64,000 nt of DNA from Sipunculus nudus (taxonomy: Eukaryota; Annelida; Sipuncula; Golfingiida; Sipunculidae), in assembly GCA_026874595.1 (NCBI GenBank), contig CM049312.1, forward strand, positions 72,700,429 through 72,764,428. The letters run 5' to 3'. Both the position numbers and the translations under genes were made by a program. Position 1 is the first letter of the stretch; every line of letters begins with the position of its first letter. Under the pieces are notes generated by a model. The model worked only from the letters and a program-made list of their open reading frames with translations. It was not told the origin of the DNA and ran no database searches. Positions 1 through 13,080 of the stretch are shown here, piece after piece.

Positions 1-243
1 CTTTAACCTTCACATGTACATACATGACTTGTAATCAGTGATCTGTAAAGTGTAAACAGTGACTGTAATTCTAAAGGCAGATATATGGACTATTTTATAT
101 GGAATTTTATTAGAAATTTAATTAAAACCAGTTTACATCATCTAATAAATGTTGTTCTGCAACGTGTTCAGGTAATCGGACATTTATTCCACATGAATAA
201 TAACTAGTGCATCAAGTCAAGCGCCTGTGGTTTATATCGCTTG

Positions 244-470
244 CAGTAGCGGATCCGGGAGGGGGGGGGGGGGGTTCAGAGGGTCCGGACCACCACCACC
301 CCCCTTTTTTTATCAGAAACAACGTTTTTGAAAGGCTTCAGACAAACTTTTGCGGCATGGACCCCCCCCCCCTTATACAGACCCGCGGACCTTTTTTAAG
401 GCTTTTCATAAGTCCTCCTGGGTTGCCCCCCCCCCCCCTCTTTTTTCCTAAATCCTGGATCCACCCCTGC
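244..470. mobile_element. Poly-G/C element with GGATCC ends, copy A
   Basis: Short non-autonomous element. The left end reads GCGGATCCGGGAGG and the right end CCTGGATCCACCCCTGC, which are imperfect inverted repeats. Inside are long G and C runs and the phrases TTTGCGGC.TGGACCCCC and CCTAAATCCTGGATCC. The same phrases recur at 17545-17683 and 51741-51963. The open frame across it is low-complexity and not a gene. Confidence 0.6.
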
Positions 471-569
471 ATTTATACTTTAGGGACGGTAAAACACTGT
501 GATATGGGCCCGATGATGTCAAATCCCCCTGTAGTTCATGCATATGGTAACCAGAGCCCATGGGCGCTA

Positions 570-660
570 TTCTGCGAGAGGTATGCGGATCCAGTTCTCC
601 CCTGAAGATCCCATTTTAACGCCTGTCTCAGGTCGCATACTGTTTACCACGCCCGGTAAC
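570..660. repeat. Fragment of the TTTACCG element
   Basis: The stretch with GGATCCAGTTCTCCCCTGA, a CCATTTTA block and GCATACTGTTTACC closely matches 40800-40890 inside the inverted-repeat element at 40591-40984, so this is a partial, diverged copy. Confidence 0.45.
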
Positions 661-907
661 TTTAGTATACTGAAAAGTATCTGAATACGTAGTGCTCTGT
701 AAGCAAAACATGGGCTGCTGCAGGCACTAGGCTATTTACACTACAATACCAGTCAGAGTTACGCTTCATTTTCCTGACTGTTTAGTATCATTTTGCAAAT
801 CAAACACCATAAACATGTCATTCTAGTGTACCTACAATTATAGTCATCTGAACTCCAGGAGGCCTTCCCTACAACATGATTAATTGCAGCTGACAATCAC
901 ATCTGAC

Positions 908-1382
908 CAGTGTTGGGGTCAATACATTGTGCCAAACACAGATACAAATATAAATACAATAGCTGGTCCCAATCCAAATACAAATACAAATTCAAATACG
1001 AGTGACTGAAGATAAATACAATACTCATACAGAACCTCCAATACAAAAACAATTTCAGTTGGTTATACAGAAAATTTATTAATTTTCAGCACCATAAATA
1101 TTTCTCATGTCTCAGGGAGAAGTGAAACACTTGACTTAATGCTGTCTTTTGGGTTGTTCAGAAGTTAGGTAGTAGTTGATTTTTTTTTTCAAATATGGCA
1201 GACATTAATATGTATTTATAAATATGTATTTGTTTAGTATTTGATCAAATACATAAAATATTGAGATCAAATACAAATACAAATACAAGTATTATCATTT
1301 TGCACAAAACAAATACAAATATAAATACAAATACATACTTTGACTGTATTTATATACAAATACGTGTTTGACCCAAACCCTG
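908..1382. mobile_element. hAT-like MITE with 8-bp target duplication
   Basis: Non-autonomous DNA element of 475 bp. Left end CAGTGTTGGGGTCAA, right end (reverse complement) CAGGGTTTGGGTCAA. It is flanked by CATCTGAC at 900-907 and CATCTGAT at 1383-1390, an 8-bp duplication with one mismatch, typical of the hAT superfamily. The inside is rich in AAATAC / GTATTT tracts and has no transposase frame. Confidence 0.75.
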
Positions 1383-1390
1383 CATCTGAT

Positions 1391-1924
1391 CTCCAGCATC
1401 CGTGCATTTAGTCATGGCTAGTCAAGAATTCAGAGGATTTTACATCTTGATTCCATATTCATCATTTTTCTGCATATTTGTAAAAGGCTGTCCTAGCCTT
1501 TCTTTTCTTCACAAAAAAAAACATAATTCAGCCACTAATCCATTTCCATTCGTGTAACATACATGGACAATTTTATTCAATTAATCAGCCGGAAAAATGT
1601 CAGACTTCCTTGTCTAGACATTGCATGACAAACTGTTTTTACCTATATTAAGTATTTATACCAAATTCGAGTACAGCCTTAATCCATTTTTGTGGTTCGT
1701 ACCAAAAAATAAATCACATTTTTTTTAATACAATCTATTTATATAAAAACAGATTTGTCTTTTTGAACTGTCTTTCAGCTGTTCAAAGTTGTGAATGTCC
1801 ATGTAAGTTTTATTTGATGACATATCAATTTCTTATCTTCGTAAGTTGATCTGAGCATCATAATCTGTAACAGGTATTCTCCCATTTACTTAATATTCAT
1901 TTTATCTTTTAGTTTCATATTCTT

Positions 1925-1978
<54 letters not shown>

Positions 1979-3060
1979 TTAATATCAATTAATTATATTT
2001 GCACTCTAATTATTAGTTACAAAATTACTAGCGCAATTGAAAAATAAATATTACGCAGCAAAATGGCTTTCTCATTAAATGTACACACACCGTTGCATTT
2101 ATAAATAGACTATTACTCCAAAGTAATTATTCAATTGATTAAAACGGCATTCGTCAAAGCATTGTCTTTTAGTACCTCTTTTTATAATTATAATGAAAAT
2201 AAAAATTAATAAAAATATAACAACATTTTAGGAAATTTGCAAGTTACCTTTTTTTATTCATTGTTCATATTTGCAGTATTGTATTGTAGTTTTTATGTTT
2301 ATGCTAGTTGAGACCCTTGCAAGTTTAAATTTGGTGTCACTATCCAAATAATAGTGATTAAGACAGGAGACAGAATTAACCGTTGAATTATACATGTATT
2401 GTATGATCTCATTAGTTTAGTGTTTTGGCTGGAGAACCCATTTATCGTATGATTATGCAAGTTATAGGCTACTGTATTTTATAAAGCATGAAAGTTTTTA
2501 CATACTTTAAATTTGGATAAGCTATATGGAAGACAGGTCTTCTTAGATGTTTAAACTACATTATCGTGTCTACCCTACCATATCTAGTATCCACAAATAT
2601 AATCTCTGATAGAACCAGTTGATCTGCTACAGTAAATAGGCCTGTGAATCTTGTGTCAATGGTTTGAGTGGCGCCTATTTTATTGGGATAGTTGTTTTGG
2701 TCCATGGCAGCTAGAGTACCTGTATCTTCTCTTATTGCAGTACTGATCAAAGATACAGTGATGCTATCATATACTGATGTGGCCGGCAGTCAAGATGGGC
2801 TGTGCTTCTCGCTTTACGCCCCAGTGCGCATGCGCTAGAAGGGGGGGGGGGGGGGTTCTTTGCAAACATCGGATGTGTCTAGCGACCTAGATAACGAATT
2901 ACAGTGTGTTTGACCAAAGGATGCAGCGTTTTCTACATCACCAGTCCTACACCACTGTTTTTTACCGCCCATTTAATAAATACCCCACGCCAATTTATCC
3001 AGCATTACGAATACCACTTTCCTCCGCCACAATGCGCATACCTCACAACACATGCCATCT
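1391..3060. other. Gene-free AT-rich stretch
   Basis: AT-rich sequence with an (ATA)n microsatellite at 1926-1976 and a G-run near 2841-2855. An 80-codon open frame on the - strand between about 2780 and 2556 looks faintly protein-like but matches no family I recognise (see findings). Confidence 0.4.
1926..1976. repeat. (ATA)n microsatellite
   Basis: About 17 uninterrupted ATA units. Confidence 0.95.
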
Positions 3061-3062
3061 TA

Positions 3063-3465
3063 GGCCGTATCCGCACCAGCAAATAATCCGATCGTGAATC
3101 GGTTTACTCTGTCCGCACCAGGCCACTAATCCGCATCAATACGGTTTACTGTACTCCGCTTGAAAGGCGGTCTACAGTAGTCCGGTTTACTTAAGTCCGG
3201 TTTACCGTAAAGCGGATTCCAGTGCGTGCAGGAAAATCTGCTTCTAGTCCGATACCCTTGATTCTGCCATAGCGTGCGTTGCGTGAAGGAGTGCTCCGTT
3301 TTAGGCCTGAATCGGATTACGAACCAAGTGCGTAGAGCAGGCTCCCGATGTGTTATATAAACCGGTTTAGGTCTTTGTAAAGCGAACTACCGTCAGAACG
3401 TAAGGCGGACTACTTCAAGATTATAGTAAACAGGTGAAGTATGCGAACCAAGTGTGGATACGGCC
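3063..3465. mobile_element. TA-flanked inverted-repeat MITE
   Basis: The left end GGCCGTATCCGCACC and right end GTGTGGATACGGCC are inverted repeats, and both are flanked by TA (3061-3062, 3466-3467), as expected for Tc1/mariner-type insertion. The 403-bp interior repeats CGGTTTAC / GTAAACCG motifs and has no coding frame. Confidence 0.65.
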
Positions 3466-3469
3466 TATG

Positions 3470-6400
3470 TTGTATTGAAATGGGATCACCTGATCAGAGT
3501 TTTTTTTCAAAATTTTACCTTCGGCGTTTCATCTGCGACCTGATATTTCGAAAACCGATTCTTTGATCCACTTTATAAGTTAAGTCTGAAAAAATCGGAA
3601 GAAGATGTACGCGTTCTTCACAGTAATAATTCAATACGGACAAGAAAATCTTCATTGACCGCATATATCCGCCACGATACCGGATCCCTAGATCTTGAAT
3701 ATTGCCAGTATGATGATCACACCTGTAGGTTATGCAAACAGTGTAGAAATATTTTAATACGCGCAAAAGGAAAGTATGTATTGATTGCTTAAAAATTCAG
3801 CTCTGCCAGCCAGAACAAAGCCGACTCCAATCAAGTCGCCTGTGGGTATGCCCCAGGGGGGAAATGTTCACTCCGTTCGGTATTTTATGGTTTCCTTGAT
3901 ATTTTGAATGATCAGGTGCTCTTCCTCGACAATTTTAAAGAATTCCTTTTACAAGATAAAATCGCATGGAGTATTGACAGCACAGAGAAAGATTAAATAA
4001 ATTGCAAGTATAAGATCATATATTCCGTTCCGAAAACTATATTTCTAAAATTAATATAAGTTTAAATAAATGTCAGTAGTTTATAAGCGTTTTAATTGCA
4101 ACACTATTTACAAGAGGACACATAAACTAGATCTTTACAACCTGTGAACACTAGATATATCATGGATATACAACTGAAAAATGTTACACGGATATGCCAG
4201 TTGTTTGTTTTTAGCTCTGCTGAGTGAAAATCTCCTTGGAAATCTAAAATTAGGTCATCGTGACCTATTTTTTGTAAAATTACGGATGAAAACATATATA
4301 ATTTTGAGCACCCAGTCAGCCCGACGGGCACAAAGTGTATCCGCTAGATCTAGAATCTTCTAACGTTACACCCATGAAGGTGCATAAAAAACTCATTGGA
4401 AACCTGTAACCGGTCACTGTGACTTATATCCTCTGAGCTATTGGGCTCGAAAGTATCCCTAGGAATAATTAAACATTTGATACAAAAGCTCTAGTATTTG
4501 AAGAACCAAAGCATTGATTGACATGATTCTTTCAATGCCTTTTGATCATGGCGTGTTTCATCATTTCCTGAAGACTATAGTGGTGCCACCTGTATTTTTA
4601 TCAAATTTTTACGCTTTTTTTTCTGTTTTTTGAGACCTTCGGATGAAGCATTCCGTTAACTGGGCACAAAATCGTAACCGTTGGACCTAGAAATGATTAA
4701 CTGTACATCCAGGTAGGCTGAATTGTCTTCCTGGTCAGCTGCGCTTCATGACCTATGGGTCACTTGTTTATTATTGGCAGAGGTTTATAACCTATTATCG
4801 TATTGACATCTATACAATAACTAAAATGAACTCGAAAACATTTATTTCTTTAAAGTCCATTAACATGAACTTCGATGTTATCAGGTTATATATAGAGGTT
4901 GATTGCAGCAAAACGCAGGCAATAAAAAAAACTTAAAAACCTCAGCTGTCAACACCAGTATAGCAGACATAAAACTCATTTTTAGCCGAACCTTATTTTA
5001 CTGCATAAACGTCAGACAATGTTGCATCTAGCTCCTATGATAGCATTGTAATATAAAATAAAGACACTTAAAACTAAACGTTTAACGCCTGCAGTAAATG
5101 AGGCCGCATTTAATTTAAAACACACAGTCAGTCAATGTCAAACAATACACCTCTACATCAAGGCATGCGTCTTGTCTTCAAGTTTGGATGTCCTTGAAAC
5201 TTGACAAATGTTAACTCTCTAAAACTTCGTGTTGAGACATTTTTTTTTTGTATGACCTATCCTTAGTATATCCAGGAACTTTCAGAAACAAGCCGCGGGA
5301 CATAAATTGATATTACCCGCAGGGCAGAGGGCTTCGCGAGACACGTTAAAAAGGATACCCATGTCTGTGCACTATGTCTCCTTGGATAAATCTATGAATA
5401 TCTCCTCTGTGGGTTCTATCTATTTATAGGGTCTGAATACAATGTCACCAGGACCTTGGCAGAATTTTTTTCGGGAATAAATTTTAAAGGAGACTCCAGA
5501 ATTTACAAACATATTTATCAAATTTATTATATAAATCAAATTGGCTTTATATTCATAATATTAAATTATTAAAGTTTTCACTTCAGTTTTAAGTCGGAAC
5601 CTTCGTTATACTTACAAAAAGTATAGCCCGACACATGAAATATCAAGCATCGTAACTCTCAGCTGTCCGTGAAAACATGACAAATTACAAGTCTCTGCCC
5701 CTCATTTAATGGTGTAAAGAAACATTCTTTTAAGATGCATATGCGTAATCTATACATTAACTTTCACGAACTAGCCCTCAGAAATTAAGAGAAAAGTAAT
5801 TTTAGGGCAAAGGGAATGTTGGAACTTAGCACAATTCAGTAGTCATTAAAGATTCTTAAATTCAATGTTTTCCTTCAAATTTGACCATAAGATAAAATTT
5901 ACGCGGCTGCAAATTTGATTAATAATACAAATTATTTAAACTGACAAACAAATAATGTGCTTTGCTAGTATAATAATTCAATTCACAGACCTGAATTGTG
6001 TTAGATTATAAGTATTATAATGATAAGTGGTGGCTTATCTAAGAACATAGAATTATAAGTAATTTTTTCATCATCTGCGAACAGTCTCTGTACCAACGTA
6101 GCAATGCGCGCGTGAAGCACGCAATTTACCATGTTTAAGTAATTAGATTATTGTTTTATTGAATTATCGTATTATGGCATAATTGTTCAGTCATTATGAC
6201 CGGACGAGTAAATGATTAAATCATTATAATACTGAGCTGGTAACATTTTCAATATCATATTATCATAAGCAATTTCTTCTTTACACTATATCTTTCATTT
6301 TTACTGATATTGTTACACCAATGAAGGACTGAGCTGGTTTTCTTTGCAAGACAGGGTGAAATAGGTATGCCATTAATAATTAAATTCTTTCCACCTTTCA

Positions 6401-8200
6401 GTTCATTAATTACCCTTATTGATATTAAATAGTGCAAAGCGTGTCTAAATTTGTCAGCCATATAAAAAGGTCAACTTGATGAGGAATAAAAAGGGTAAGA
6501 CATTTTAGTTTTATTTATTTACACGCCGAGTCAATGAGATTTGTTCTTGCTGAAATCAGATTACTTTCTGACATTCGTATGGTAAAAAAGGAAAAATCCA
6601 ATTCCATTTGGAAAAATTGAATAATTATGAACCGTTGCCGCAGTATTGTGTAAATGCCATTCCACAAGACAAGCTCACATCGGACCATATCATATGTCAA
6701 ATTTCTTCAAGATCTGCAGTGACAACCTTTGTGGAAGGTCAATACTTTTGCCTATTTATAGCGCACTAATTAATATCATTGCAAAAATTGGAGTTGTATG
6801 TTTTATGAAGAATGAAAACAAGGGCATGAGAAGGATTAAGTCTTCTGCATGAAATTAGGCCGCCCACGGTGCTTCGCTTACGGGGCTTTGCGACACCAAT
6901 ACAAGTTTCTTGTAGCCTTCCCGCCCTGAGGTTTGGAATAGACCAGGCGTCGAGGTTAACGTTGATTGAGCAGGTGCTAAATTTTGTGACCGTTTCAATG
7001 AATGTTGTTAGCGTCTTGAGAGGCAAATATCACAGCCGACTGACATGTGTCCGAGAGGATTTGCTGCAAAACCATCGCCAACACTGTTAGAAACACTGCC
7101 GAAATCAGCAGCTTTGCCCGGCCTCCTTCAATCCCATGAATACAGCGAACAGATCAATACTATCTTATGCTTAACCTAAAGCTATGAATTTTAGCCGTGC
7201 AATGATTCCCTATTCCTGGATGTCGGTTGTGTTTTCCTCCTACGGGTATTTTATCACTTTGGGTCTCAAATCATAGCCCGCCACGAAAAATGATCTAATA
7301 TACATATGGTAATAAAGGCCTTCTTTGATCGTTTATCTGATCGACACTGGGGGCGCTGGTGTCATACACTAAGCTTGCTTAAGTCCTCTGCGTCAACTAG
7401 CAGAAACGCCTTCTCGAATCCAGGATTTCCTGGCGACCTCCTTGCATATGAATCTCACTGATTGCCTCTAGCTGGTGCAATTGCCACTGCGCATGCGTAA
7501 CACTTGCTGCAAGGAATAAAGTTGGCGCTTCGAGAGCTCTATACGCTTGCCCAGTAGTTAGCTGGGTACATTCAAGCGGCAGCGACCTGTTAAGAGGTAA
7601 GTGCCCATACATACAAATTTCAAAAGGTATACCATTAGAAACTTGCATGAATGAAATCAATAAAGTGATTACTGATTTTCATGTTCTTACAAATTACGAT
7701 GGAATCAAATAAAAGTTCAATGGTTAATTAACTGATCCATCTGCTGATTTCATATTTGCTCATTTTTTTAAGTGCAGTGCATCATTAAGGCAGTAAAAAG
7801 CGCTCCTGGGTTGAATTTTGTAATTTGTCCGGGTTTTTCGTTTAGCTTGAAGTATTAAAATTCATTTTCTTTTTCTTATTAACTTCACTATTTATTGCGA
7901 TTAATTATTTGTATGGGTAATAATATCACTATATATTTACATTTTCAATAAATTCCTTGTAAGCGGATAATGCGACATAAGTTGGCCTATTATATAAAAA
8001 GCTGAAGAGATATAGTGTATCAACTAATATAGAAAAATAACTGTACCATCTGTTGCAAAAACGATAAAGATATAAGTAATTCATTTTAATATAAGAAATA
8101 AATTAGATTTAGAGCTCATGAACTGCACTCTCTGACTAAATGGGTACCATTTTAAGACCACAATAGATTAACATTTGAATGGCATTAACATTTGAAAATG
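3470..8200. other. Gene-free stretch
   Basis: AT-rich sequence with only short random open frames. No repeat end, RNA gene or recognisable protein was seen. The block at about 6860-7090 is more GC-rich than its surroundings and stays open for 73 codons, but its translation resembles nothing I know. Confidence 0.4.
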
Positions 8201-8599
8201 TTTACGCTTAAAGGTTAGACCAAACTTGCCGTTTCTCTCGCTGTTTCCTGTCTCTCTCTCTCCCATAATCAAAATTAGTTGAATGTATAAAGTTAAAACC
8301 TGTATATATGGAGCTATTTTTAAATAATATAAAATAATATCTCGCTCTTTTTCTGTCTCTATTTCTCGGTCTCACCCACTCTTTCTTATTATCTGCCTGT
8401 CTATCTTTTTCTCTTTTTTTTCTGGCTCTCGCTACTTTTCTCTCTCTCTTCCTTTCACTTCCTCTCTCTTTCTCTCCCCTCCCCTCCTCTCTCTCTCCGT
8501 TCTTTTGTCTGTCGGATCTCTGCATGCATATACGTCTGTCTGTTTCAATTTCTTGTCGCTCTGTCTTTCTCTGGCTCAGGGACTGTCTGACCATGTTAG

Positions 8600-8623
8600 T
8601 CTGTCTTTCTATCTGTCTATCTC

Positions 8624-8715
<92 letters not shown>

Positions 8716-8745
8716 TATCTATATTTCTCTCTCTATCTCATTCTC
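8600..8745. repeat. (TCTG)n/(CT)n microsatellite
   Basis: A TCTG tract followed by pure CT, within a broader pyrimidine-rich zone from about 8220 to 8750. Long open frames here (RERERE and SLSLSL translations) are artefacts of the repeat. Confidence 0.95.
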
Positions 8746-10510
8746 TCATAAATCAATAGAGCTCCTGTTACCGAGGTAATAGCTACACGGCACACATAGA
8801 CCAGGGCGATGTTAATAACTGACGTCTCACGTTGCCTTTATTGTACAATGGTTCTGTGTATGTCGTTTTTGTCTCGCCGAATAGCCTGCTTCCCGTGGAT
8901 AGGTTGGCAATCTGATCTGATTGTAACGATCGTCTCATCCGTAGTTTATTGGTCAATAAAATACCTACGGCTGGCGGTGTTCAGGCTTTCAAAATTTAAT
9001 ACTCTGTAAAGTCGAAATTTTTAAACTTAACTAATAAAACCAAAACACCAAAACATATTTATATAAAAATATATTCCGTATCTGCTTTAGATGTGCTGGA
9101 ATAAACTGTTTTTGTTAAATATTTCATTTAAATGGAATCGCTTATAAACTAAGACATAATCCTCCAAAACAAAGTTTATGCTTTCCACAATATAAAGAAT
9201 CCTCTTAGCATTCAGAAAATGTATACTTTAAGGGGTCTTAAGGCATAAGATTGTTCAATGCCAGGGAAAAACCGAAACAAAGTAAGGTCATGCGGGGGAC
9301 CAGTGTTGCTACCTTAACGTACTTATTTTTTAATGTTTTACGTTATTCAGTGAAACTTTGAAATTACGACTAGCAACGGTCTTCTTCGAAAAAGTAGTCG
9401 CATGTTATAGGTGGTTGCTGAACGAGGTCTGAACTAAAGAGCGAAAAAGAGTTGGAACTGTGCAAAAGTGGTCGTTATTTTGTGGTGGGCGGTCATTAGG
9501 CAATGATTTATATGCGTACAGCCAGCGTAGTAAGTTTGAGATCGTTCAAATTATGCTTAAGGAGCGCACAGGGTTGGAGTCTTGAGTACAGCAACCTGTA
9601 GCTGCTCGATAAAGCTTAAAACATCTTCAGTCAGTCATTCAAATCGTTCCATGAAAAAGTGTGCAGAGACGATTCAGCATATTAATTTCTTAAGTTTTCC
9701 GAGCTGTCTCAAAGTCATATATTTGGTTGTTCATGCATGGCCCTCTTACTTGTTAGTTTTATCAATTTTGTTGATCCTGCGGTAGGAGCGGTTATGTTTT
9801 TTTCTTTGTTGATTACTTAATTCGAAAAGTTATAAACGGAATTAAATCAACTTTTATAGAGGCTTTTAATCAAACCAAAGGATTAATCTATCAAATCATG
9901 GAATACAACCTGATCGCAATTTTTTTTAAGTTCAGTCTTTACATTTACAAGGCAGTCATTGTCTGGCTCCAACTAGAGTATTTCTATGTCAACACTCTGG
10001 TATACGGCAAAATCAAGACTGATGAATTACAGCTGAGTAGTATTACGGAATATAAAAATTGATAATGTTTACTTAATGTAATTGTAAATATGAAAAAATG
10101 TTACAGTAAATGGAAAATAATTTCCTAACTGTATTCCTTCCGTTAGGACATTAATGCAACATTGGCGCCCAGTAAATTCAATAACATATAAAATCGGCAT
10201 GATTAAGAGATAACACACGGACATTAATTCCACGTATGTTTCTTATTATTAAAATGAGCCACATTTTAAGAACACCATAAATGCTCCGTTTCAATGTTAC
10301 ACCCGTATGGGGTTGCATTGGGAGACCGTTAAACGTGACTGCCCCATCTGGAAAATGGTTTCACATTTTACCGGGACAGATCGGGAGATGGCACAACACA
10401 AAGACGGCTGCCCAGCGCAGCGATATTTGCACGTTAGCCAGAGATCTTGACTTCTATGATTTACCGCAAGCAGAGTTTTACGAAAGTAGACGTAATAAAG
10501 CAACAGGAGT
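8746..10510. other. Gene-free stretch
   Basis: No recognisable gene. A frame opening at 10281 runs through about 75 non-repetitive codons before entering the (CA)n(TA)n tract. It has no motif or splice context that would support coding. Confidence 0.35.
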
Positions 10511-10529
10511 TACACACACACACACACAA

Positions 10530-10573
<44 letters not shown>
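10511..10573. repeat. (CA)n(TA)n microsatellite
   Basis: A compound CA then TA dinucleotide tract. Confidence 0.95.
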
Positions 10574-10577
<4 letters not shown>

Positions 10578-10871
10578 AACAATTACTTGCGGCTCCATAG
10601 GGTTTTATGGATTGATTTATCACACTGATATTCGTATTAATCTAAGGGTCTTCGTCCAATTTTTGTAAGCGTCAGTCAGATAGATATAATTAGACCCATA
10701 ATTATATATTAAACTCTGTTTTTTTTTTATTCCTATAACTAAATACCACCATTACCCGTCATGAAACTAAATCCCACAATAGTCTGGTGTTGTCTTTATT
10801 GGGTGAGTATGATAAATAGAAAAACAATAATTGATCAAATTAAGTAGAATACTACATCCAAACGAATCAAT

Positions 10872-11292
10872 CCTCCGCCATGGAAGCACAAGTTTCTAAA
10901 ACGCATTGCAAACTCACACTGAACACCATCACCCCAAGGTGCTGGGCGCCCGACCGTGACCTGAACTGGTGGTCTGGCCCCAAATCGCGGCGTATGCGGC
11001 CGGACTTGTGTGCATTCGCTTATCCCCATACGCCCATATTCCAAGGTTTCAATCATGTATAAATGACTGTACATTTGTGAATATTCCTTGATGACGCTCC
11101 AGAATTCTAAGATGCTGGATCGGCATCATAATTTATTCCGTTCTTCCGTTGTCCGATCCCAAAATGCCCTGCAATTTTCATGCAATTCCGTTCATCATTG
11201 CGCGGGTTATGTTGTGAACGCACAGACACATTAGACACACAAACAAACACTCACACACGAACAGAAATGATTGCATACACTCCTGGCGGAAG
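10872..11292. mobile_element. CCTCCGCCA-family repeat, complete copy
   Basis: Starts CCTCCGCCA and ends TGGCGGAAG, short inverted ends. Before the right end it has the hallmark series GACACA..ACAAACA..CACACGAAC, preceded by TGTGAATATTCCTTGATGACGC. The same body recurs at 39175-39420 and 47376-47670, and related pieces lie at 13745-14060, 55755-55812 and 61980-62115. It is non-coding. Confidence 0.65.
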
Positions 11293-11857
11293 CAATTATA
11301 TGCTCTTAAACAAGCCATTCACAAATTTATTATTAAAACTATTTTATAATTAAAGTTAGGCTCACCAAAATATCAATGTTTGTTTTTAACGCACATTGGA
11401 CACCCCACATAACAATACACAATATAACACAATATTACAGTAGGTTAAAGTATTACTAAGCACCATGCATTACGATAGCATACCATACTTCTAGTTATTA
11501 GATTTCACTTTATTTTGCTGTTCTGTTTCAGCCCATGTTATTCTGTTCTGTTCTGTTATGCCATGTTGCAAACACAAGCTAAATATTGTTGGGCCCATTT
11601 GATAATAAACTCATCACTGCTCTTAAAGATATCATGCTATCATTTTGGGTCTTATTGTTGTTTATTACGCTATATTATAAATGCATTTGAAATGAAATGA
11701 ATATAATATTTTGTTGTGTGATTTTATATAATGTTTCATTTTGATATATAAAACTATATTATAATATATTATTTAACATTTTATAATATCATATTATATT
11801 ACTATTATATTATATTCAGCATCAGGGTGGTCCTGGTCGAGGTCACGTGACTCCACC

Positions 11858-11909
11858 ATGATGTCTCTACGTCCATTGCTTCTGTTGGCGTTTCTACAAA
11901 CCATCACAG
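11858..11909 (+). CDS. Neuropeptide precursor, first coding exon (signal peptide)
   Basis: Encodes MMSLRPLLLLAFLQTIT plus the first base of a Gly codon: Met-Met, one Arg, a hydrophobic core of about ten residues and a polar end, so a secretory signal peptide. The start context CCACCATGA is favourable. It ends ACAG|GTAAGC, a strong donor in phase 1. The exon at 31433 begins in the matching phase after TTGCAG, so the join reads ..TITGTPLVERERR, with a plausible signal-peptidase site near the Gly. TTATATTCAG at 11810-11819 could be an acceptor 38 bases before the ATG, which would put a non-coding leader exon further upstream. The link to 31433 is inference from phase, strand and architecture; the gap is about 19.5 kb. 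Confidence 0.65.
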
Positions 11910-12029
11910 GTAAGCAGTTGTAGTACAACAATGACTGTGCAATAATTTAGGTCACTAAAAAATCTCTCTATAATCCGCCACTCTCATTTTCAAATTTTTT
12001 TTAGTTTGCAAATGAGGACCAGGTCAACG

Positions 12030-12232
12030 TGTGCAAGTGCACCTTTCGGGGATACCTCGATGGTAAAATTAACTCTTCAATGGGGACGATTACACACCAA
12101 GGGCCCACAGGTGCAGTAGTCACCGGGCCTGATTAACAGCAGGGTATGAAATGAGAGCAGGTGTGTAATACAGCCCTGTCATATAGTCCGAAACCGGAAT
12201 GGAATTCTGTAGATGTACATATACTTAGTTAA
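12030..12232 (+). mobile_element. SINE 3' portion, diverged copy
   Basis: Shares CCTCGAT, CACCGGGCCTG, AAATGAGAG and the tail GGAATGGAATTCTGTAGATG with the more complete SINE at 13081-13405. The tRNA-like head is missing and it has an internal insertion of about 40 bases. Confidence 0.55.
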
Positions 12233-12421
12233 GCTAGCATTGACAAATATGGAGATGTGAAATAATTCTAAAAATGTTTACATTACATTAGCATATTAGC
12301 AGCTGTAAACTGAGGCTGTTTTTGTATTTGACCAATGCCCTTGACCGCATAGCTGGGGCTGATATGTTGTAAAATGTACACTGATTCCTCACATTATGAA
12401 ATAAGTATGTTTCTTGTCGTG

Positions 12422-12731
12422 TAAGGCCAAGAAAATAAAAAGGTATGGTTCTCAGGCACTTTTTTCAGAAATCACTGCTGGCGGGCGGTATTTATTTTTT
12501 GTATGTTTTGATAAAATTGTCATATGATCAGAGAAAAGCATGAAAAAAACAGGGTTTGTTTGCAAACCAGGTAAAAGCACTACATAACAAAGGAAATCGT
12601 ATCAAAAAAATATTATTCTATCTTCTTGAAAGATGAAAATCTAAATAAAAATGTTTGATGCGGGGTGTTAAAATTGACGCGGGCGGTGCCTGAGAACGAT
12701 ACCTTTAATTTTTTTTTTTTTTTTTGGCCTA
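12422..12731. mobile_element. Inverted-repeat MITE (GGTTCTCAGGCAC ends)
   Basis: The left end TAAGGCCAAGAAAATAAAAA leads into GGTATGGTTCTCAGGCAC; the right end carries GTGCCTGAGAACGATACC then TTGGCCTA. These arms are inverted copies about 38 bases long. The 310-bp interior has no open frame. Confidence 0.65.
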
Positions 12732-13080
12732 ACTCAGGTAATTATTAACCCTTTGAAATCAAGTCCATTAATCATCTTTCTTATATTTTTAATTTCTCTC
12801 TCGAAACATTACTAATAACATTTTTCCTAGCACAAATAGGCTGACACGAGTTGACAGTTGCTAACTGCCGCGTTTGCGTTCAATACAAAATCACAACATA
12901 TGTCAAATAAGAACATATTCATTTAAACAGGAATCGCAAAATTGATTAAACTTTGTGTTGTTCATGTACATCTTTCCAATATTCAATCTCGCCTTCTACC
13001 TCCTTAATGCGAGTTGGCAAAGTTTCACGCACTTCGTCTTAAAACGTATAAAATCTGTCTGTAAGATAAAAATTCGAACC

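Noticed and set aside
207-605. 132-codon open frame rich in Pro and Gly
   Set aside because: It is the translation of poly-G/C runs in the repeat at 244-470.
7397-7660. 87-codon frame on the - strand
   Set aside because: The translation resembles no family and it has no supporting splice sites or repeats of motif.
8208-8759. Long Arg-Glu and Ser-Leu open frames on both strands
   Set aside because: They are translations of the (CT)n/(TCTG)n microsatellite.
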